NCBI GenBank assembly: GCA_028583605.1 | Contig: CM053326.1 | Span: 2,659,072-2,723,071 of the forward strand | Reading direction: 5' to 3' | Source of the DNA: Dastarcus helophoroides | Lineage: Eukaryota; Arthropoda; Insecta; Coleoptera; Bothrideridae | DNA length: 64,000 nt | Shown: piece after piece, positions 58,749 to 64,000 of the stretch | Numbering within the stretch: the first letter of the stretch is position 1 | Layout: each line of letters opens with the position of its first letter | Notes under the pieces: model-generated | Database searches by the model: none | Seen by the model: the letters and a program-made list of their open reading frames with translations, nothing else | Told to the model about the DNA's origin: nothing | Position numbers and translations under genes: made by a program

Positions 58749-59236
58749 TACACAAGACACTAACGTGAAAAATGAAAAAAAAAATGCCCGAAGAGAAGGA
58801 AATATCATTGGTTATCACAAGCACAAAGTACATTTTAAAACGTTATCGTAAATAAACTGCATGTCGCGTGGAAAAGTAATAAAAAACATTCGTTATAATA
58901 GCAAAATGGCTGATGAACCTTGGCGGAAAATTGAGCCCAGGTAAAATGACATTTTAACTATTTTCGCAAATGCCTATGCTTCCATTCCCAAAGAGAGTAG
59001 GTTACTCAACTGGCTTTTTTTAGTTTATGCTAATTGTTTCATCAGTAGATTAGAGAACATTATTAAAATCCTATTGACTCATAAGGTAAGTTTAGTTAAG
59101 AATCTATTAACACAAGTGGAACCTTTGGGCCGCATTCAAAATCAACCAAAGCTATAAATGCCTTTATACTAGATGCTGCTGAAGTTTCTAAAGTTGAATT
59201 AAAAGTAATCGAAGAATCGTACAATCCAATGATTTG
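58749..59236. repeat. Left flank of duplicated unit 2
   Basis: Bases 58750-59012 copy 56635-56900. Bases 59079-59236 copy 61061-61222 (CTCATAAGGTAAG, CACAAGTGGAACCTTTGGGC). The part at 59013-59078 is present only here. Confidence 0.85.
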
Positions 59237-60390
59237 TTTTCTTCTTCTTCCTCTAGCTCTCTTTCTCTTCTTTTCTTTCTCGTCTTCTTCTAGTTCCTCT
59301 TTCTCTTCTTCTTCCTCCTCTTTTTCCTCTTCTTCGTTTTCTTCTTCCTCTTCATCCTCTTCTTCTTTCTTTAATTCTACTTCTTTCTCTTCGTCTTTTT
59401 CTAGTTCTTCTTCCTCTTTTTCTTTTTTCTCTTCTTCTCCTCTTCTTTTTCTTCCGCTTCTTCTTTCCCTTTTCTTCTTCCTCTAGTTCTTCTTCCTCTT
59501 CTTTTTCTTCCGCTTCTTCTTTCCCTTCCTCTTCTTCTTCATCCTCCTTTTATTCCTCTTCCTCTTTTTCATCTAGCTCTCCTTCTACTTCTCTTCTTCT
59601 TTTTCTTATTCTTCTTTCTCTTCTTCCTCTAATTCTTCTTCCGTTTCTTCTTCTTTCTCTGTTTCCTCTTTTTCTTCTTTCTTTTCATCTCTTCTTCTCT
59701 TGTTCTTGCTCTTCTTTCCTTTAATCCTTTTCTTCTTCATCTTCTTTCTCTTCTTCTTTTTCCACTTCTTCTTCTTTCTATTCTCCCTCTTCATTTTCTT
59801 CTTCTTCTTCCTCTTCTTTTTCTCTTCTTTCTCTTCTTCTTTCCTTCTTCTTCTTTCTATTCTCCCTCTTCTTTTCTCTTTTCTTCTTCTTCCTCTTCTC
59901 CTTCTTCTTTTTCCTCTAGCTCTCCTTCATCTTTTTCTTTCTCTTTTTCCTCTTCTTTTTCTTCCTCTTTTTTCTCTTCTTCTTTCTTTTCTTCTTCCTC
60001 TCCATCCTATTCGTCTTCTTCCTCTTGTTCTTTCTCTTCTTTTCTATTCTTCTTCTTTCTTCTTCTTCTCTTCTTCTGTTTTTCTTCTTCCTCTCTATTC
60101 TTCTTTCTTCTTCCTTCTTCTTTCTTTCTTCCTCTAGTTCTTCTTCTTCCTCTCCTCTTTTTCCTCCTCTTATTCTTCCTCCTCTTCTTCTTCTTTTTCT
60201 TCTTCCTTTTCTTCTTTCTCTTCTTCCCCTTCTTCTTCTTCATTGTCCTTTTCTTCCCTTCTTCTTCTTCCTTTTCTTCATCCTCCTTCTTCTTTCTTCT
60301 TCTTTTCTTCCTCTTCTTCTCCCTTCTCCTCTTCTTCTTCTTTCTCTTCTTCTTTCTCCTCTCCTTCTTCTTCTTCCTCTTTTTCTTCCT
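59237..60390 (-). repeat. GAA.TTC tract 2, about 1.15 kb
   Basis: Plus strand TTC/TCC/TTTC pyrimidine run, less interrupted by CTAG than tract 1. The Leu/Phe-rich plus frames (59700-60705) and the Lys/Glu/Arg-rich minus frames (59606-59794, 60007-60243, 60240-60551) are readings of the tract and, at the edge, of the LINE tail. Confidence 0.95.
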
Positions 60391-60848
60391 TTAGAAAACC
60401 TATTGGTCTGTTTTCCCTCGAATTTAGGCATTCTGGTTTTCTTGAGATGTGAATTGCCAGCTGTCCTTTCATCTCTTCGGTGGTCTTCCTCTTGGCTACG
60501 TTCTACAGACGTGTCCTCCAGGGCTCTTCGAACAACTCTGCCTTCTTCCATTCTTCTCTGGCGGTCATATCATTGGCGTCTTCTTTGTCTGCCTCATCTT
60601 AGCACATCGTTCACTCCACGTATTAATCTCTTCATTTCTAACGCTATGTCTAATTGTAAGTGTTTTCCCGGTCAATTTCAATTTTGCATCGCATCTGGTA
60701 TCTAGAATATGTCATGGTTTTTGTTTTCTCTATTGAAATTATCATGTGGTATTTCTGCGCTATTTGGTAGAAGCAGAATACTTGTCTTTGAAGGTCGTCT
60801 TCCGTATCTGCCATAAGTGTTGCGTCATCAGCATAACATATACTGAAG
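60391..60848 (-). pseudogene. RTE-like LINE reverse transcriptase fragment, copy 2, internally deleted
   Basis: On the minus strand the frame shows the RT active-site motif YADD (codons at 60824-60835), then LMADTEDDLQ, a Tyr/Gln-rich stretch and SIEKTKTM, ending CKIEID at about 60672. There it jumps to the TGKTL part near the C-terminus and continues into the RRMEEGRVVRRALE-like and HLKKTRMPKF tail. The intervening KYLGTDL to LRAI block, present in copy 3, is missing. A hairpin retroposon cuts it upstream at about 60849. YADD is the catalytic box of LINE polymerases. The RTE clade is my best guess. Confidence 0.75.
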
Positions 60849-60955
60849 CAAAAATTGAAATACAAAACTTGTCCCCTGAAACCAAGAAAGTTTAAAAAAT
60901 ACAACAAAGGTTGCTCTAACGCGTTTCGACAGCCAAGCTATCATCTTCGGAAAAA
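60849..60955 (+). mobile_element. Hairpin retroposon fragment F
   Basis: AAAATTGAAATACAAAACTT, CCCCTGAAACCAAGAAAG, then GGTTGCTCTAACGCGTTTCG and AGCTATCATCTTCGG: one arm of the family, ending at the hairpin centre. It interrupts the LINE just upstream of its YADD box. No clear target duplication. Confidence 0.75.
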
Positions 60956-61222
60956 TATTGTTCCGGTAATTTTATCATTTTACCTGCACATCTGTTTTAC
61001 TCAAAAATTTAGATAAATAGTTAACTTAGTTCAGTTGTCCTGCGACTCAAGAGCAGGTAAAACTCATAAGGTAAGTTCGGTTAAAAATCTATTAACACAA
61101 GTGGAACCTTTGGGCCGCAAGTCAAAATCAACTAAAGCTATAAATGCCTTTATACTAGATGCTGCTGAAGTTTCTTAAAGTTGAATTTAAAATAATCGCA
61201 GAATCCTACAATTCAATGATTT
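60956..61222. repeat. Spacer and left flank of duplicated unit 3
   Basis: Bases 60956-61060 are unassigned. 61061-61222 copy 59079-59236. Read on the minus strand this flank gives SSIKAFIALVDFECGPKVPL in copy 2 and a one-base frameshift in copy 3, so any coding role is doubtful. Confidence 0.7.
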
Positions 61223-61760
61223 GTTTTCTTCTTCTTCCTCCTCCTCTAGTTCTTATTCTCTTTTTCTTCTTCCTGCTTTAGTTCTTCTTCTTTTTCTTTC
61301 TGCTCTAATTCTTCTTCCTCTTCTTCTTTTTTTCCTGCTCTAATTCTTCTTCCTCTTCTTCTTCCTATAGCTCTCCTTCCTCTTCTTCTTTATCTTCTTC
61401 CTCCTCTAATTCTTCTTCCTATTCTTCTACTTCTTCTTCCTATTCTTCTACTTCTTCCTCTTTTTTCTATTCTTCAGCTTTCTCTTCTTTCCCTTTTTCC
61501 TCTTCTTCCTCTAATTCATCTTTCGCTTCTTCCTCTAGTTCATCTTCCTCTTCTTCTTCCTTTAGTTCTTCTTCCTCTTCTTCCTTAATCTTCCTTTTCT
61601 TCTTCATCTTCTTCCTCTTCTTCTTCCTCTAGCTCTCTTTCCTCTTCTTCTTCCTCTAGCTCTCCTTCCTCTTCTTCTTCTTCCTCTATTTTTCCTTCCT
61701 CTTTTTCTTCCTCTAGCTCTCCTTCCTCTTCTTTTTCCTTTCCTCTTTTTCTTCTTCTTA

Positions 61761-61791
<31 letters not shown>

Positions 61792-62007
61792 AGCTCTTCT
61801 TCCTCTTCTTCTTCTTCCTCTTCTTTTTTATCTAGTTCTTCCTCCTTTTCCCCTTTTTCTTCCTCCTTCTCTTCTTCTTCCTCTTTTTCTTCTTCCTCGA
61901 CTTCCTCTTTTTCTTCTTCTTTTTCTTCCTCTTATTCTTCTTCCTCTTCTTCATCCTCTTCTTCTTCATCCTCTTCTTCTTCCTCTTCCTCTAGTTATTC
62001 TTCCTTT
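61223..62007 (-). repeat. GAA.TTC tract 3, about 0.8 kb
   Basis: TTC/TCC run with regular TCTAGCTCTCC words near 61620-61720, suggesting an internal unit of about 45 bp there. It ends directly at the 3' end of LINE copy 3. Confidence 0.95.
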
Positions 62008-62692
62008 CAACACCCTATTGGTCTGTTTTCCTTCGAATTCAGGCATTCTGGTTTTCTTGAGATGTGAATTGCCACCTGTCTTTTCATCTCTTCGGTGGTC
62101 TTCCCCTTGGTCTACGTTCTACAGGCGTGTCCTTCAGGCCCCTTCGAACAACTCTGCCTTCTTCCATTCTTCTCAGGCGTCTTTTTTGTCTACCTCATCT
62201 TACCACATCGTCCACTCCACATATTGATCTCATCGTTCCTAACTCTATGTCTAAGTGTTTTCCCGGTGATTGCTCTCAGCGTTTTCATTCCTGCTGTCTT
62301 TAGCATTGATTTGGTTTTATTTGTGTCTGCTCTCATTTCGATTGCATATGTCAGTATAGGTCGCACGCATGTCTATATATTCTCACGTTGCTACCCATTC
62401 GCATTTGTTGTACCAAAGGACATCTCTCAGGCCTGCTGCTATGACAGCTGCTTTGTTTATTTGAGGTCTCAGCTCTCGCGTCGGATCATTGTGACTCATC
62501 AAGTCTGTTCCTAGATATTTAAAATTCATTACTTGAATTTTAAATATCTAGGAACTGGAAACAATGAAGGAATGAATTTTAAATATCTAGGAACAGACTT
62601 GATGAGCCACCATGATTCTATGCTGCTTCCATCAATTTCAATTTTGCATCACACCGGGTCTCTAGAATATACCTTGGTTTTTGCTTTCTCTA
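62008..62692 (-). pseudogene. RTE-like LINE 3' region, copy 3, with local inversion
   Basis: Minus strand from 62530: FKYLGTDLMSHNDPTREL, PQINKAAVIAGLRD, YAIEMRADTNKTKSM, GMKTLRAITGKTLRHRVRN, then a frameshifted arginine-rich C-terminus and the HLKKTRMPEF-like tail next to the GAA tract. Upstream (62622-62692) the SIEKTK and CKIEID blocks are present. Between them 62531-62611 is inverted, so KYLGTDLM also reads on the plus strand. Several stops; dead copy. The block order matches RTE-type LINE polymerases. Confidence 0.75.
62492..62611. repeat. Perfect 34-bp inverted repeat with nested 22-bp hairpin
   Basis: Bases 495-528 of the 62 kb segment (62495-62528) are the exact reverse complement of 62573-62606. 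Bases 62507-62528 are also the exact reverse complement of 62534-62555 with a 5-nt loop. So one LINE segment is present once in reverse and twice forward. Confidence 0.95.
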
Positions 62693-64000
62693 TTGAAAAA
62701 ACGAGCAAAATTGTAATTTAGGCATTAACACATGAAAACGCCGAAAAATGTGAAAAGGTAGGATCATAGAATTTACCTAAAGTCCAGTCTTTAATAATAA
62801 CCCATAAAATATGAATATTAAGGAAGGATAACAAATTCAGGTACCATTCAGATTTATGTGGATAATCCCCAAAAATAAATCACAATTTTTGAATCACTTA
62901 TGTTGCTTCTGTTAACCAACTGATTTTTCCAATTTGTAAATCAGCATAATAATCCATCTTTCAATCAAAAAATCTAAGATCTTTCCCACTTCTGGAATAC
63001 ATTCCTTATAGAGTTTTTAAGAGAAATCCCAGTTTTTATAAAATTCTTTAATTTAGATTTTTTACTCTTATTAAAATAATTTAAGGAATGATAAAATTTA
63101 AGAATCATATAAAACTCTTAAAAATACACTTTAATATTTCGATTGTTTCATTTAATTATCTATGATAACTTTGATGGAACGTTATCTTTTATTTAAACCA
63201 AAACAAAGTTTAATGGGGAAAAACCTGCAGTTTTGTGGTCTCAATTTAATACATCTTTAGGATTAAAAAAAAAGTTTAGGACTTACTATATATTTCGAAA
63301 GAAAAAAAAAACAAATATTAGCGATTTCTTTTAATTCCTCTAGTTCAGTTATTTTTGATTTTACACAAAAAGTGAACAAGTAACAAAAATTGTAAAAAAT
63401 TATGTTACTAATTGGATTATTTGATCCAATTTTGCATGTAATTTGTCATTTTCGAGATGTGACATAAATTTCGTTTTTTTTTTAATACAAATCCTAGTTT
63501 GCTATGCCCTCATAAAATTGAACGAGTCAGAATTTTCAACAATTCTGGTAGTTGCCAATTTTTTACTTTGTCTCCCCTCCCCTCCCCAAACACAAAAAAC
63601 ATCCCAAAGACCCTTCTGTACTAAGATAATGTTACAAATATTATCATGAGATATATTTGAAAATGGTGCATGTACCCACGCACTAAGTTAGAATATCTTC
63701 ATTTTAAGAACGGATGAGTTAAATAGTTATGAATATTTAAAAAATCTGCTACAAAATTCATCTTAATATGCCAGAAATGTGAAAGCTGAACCAGTGGTGT
63801 CCTTCCATTTACTGATAAGCTATTTGGCGTAGTGCCAATCCGCAAGTAAGCAAAGAATTTGTAACTAAGTTTAAACCGAGTAGAATTAAATTAGGATCTT
63901 CCTTGCAAAATAACATACTAAATGCATACGGTAGGTCAACACGTTTATCTATAAACAAAAATAAGATTACTTAGACATTCGTAAACACGGCGAGATGTGT
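62693..64000. other. AT-rich DNA, no recognisable gene
   Basis: Sequence without minisatellite or TIRs that I can find. The 68-codon frame at 63443-63649 (plus) has no motif. TCTCCCCTCCCCTCCCC at about 63570 is a short pyrimidine run. Confidence 0.45.

Noticed and set aside
59606..60551. Lys/Glu/Arg-rich minus-strand frames
   Set aside because: Readings of the GAA strand, joined at one edge to the LINE tail. Not independent genes.

Overview
The window looks like intergenic or intronic chromatin of an AT-rich arthropod genome, most likely an insect. The reasons are a mariner relic, arthropod-type LINE reverse-transcriptase fragments, hAT-like termini, solo LTRs and very long degenerate minisatellites. 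I recognise no intact host gene, tRNA, rRNA or CRISPR array. I cannot name the species. All identifications come from reading the sequence; none was checked by database search.

Layout. 1-1.7 kb: quiet AT-rich DNA with a perfect 52-bp palindrome. 1.7-6.5 kb: a degenerate minisatellite built on a TTTCGACTTTTT-like word that flips strand near 5.15 kb. 6.5-8.6 kb: a LINE fragment on the minus strand split by a broken mariner. 8.6-12.8 kb: low-repeat DNA plus a hairpin retroposon. 12.8-28 kb: minisatellite arrays with hAT-like ends, a 1.06-kb inverted-repeat element and two copies of a family that makes 12-bp target duplications. 28-37 kb: two solo LTRs, more arrays, two full and one truncated hairpin retroposons and a third 12-bp-duplication element. 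38.6-43.0 kb: a hAT-like element with a perfect 8-bp target duplication whose interior is mostly this minisatellite. 43-47.2 kb: a local repeat, a hairpin retroposon with a readable empty site, and a 1.2-kb inverted-repeat element. 47.2-53.3 kb: arrays with units of about 375, 142 and 81 bp. 53.3-56.6 kb: low-repeat DNA with a third solo LTR. 56.6-62.7 kb: three GAA.TTC tracts totalling about 3.6 kb, each next to the 3' end of a minus-strand RTE-like LINE. 62.7-64 kb: quiet AT-rich DNA.

How it fits together. Four observations stand out: (1) one minisatellite appears to fill the interior of elements with different hAT-like ends; (2) a short retroposon is largely a self-complementary hairpin, with A-tail, 5' truncation and 10-14 bp target duplications; (3) a solo LTR family carries heat-shock-element-like and GATA words upstream of TATA; (4) the GAA tails of LINE copies have expanded to kilobase tracts. 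Every element seen is non-autonomous or broken, so mobilising enzymes would have to come from elsewhere in the genome.
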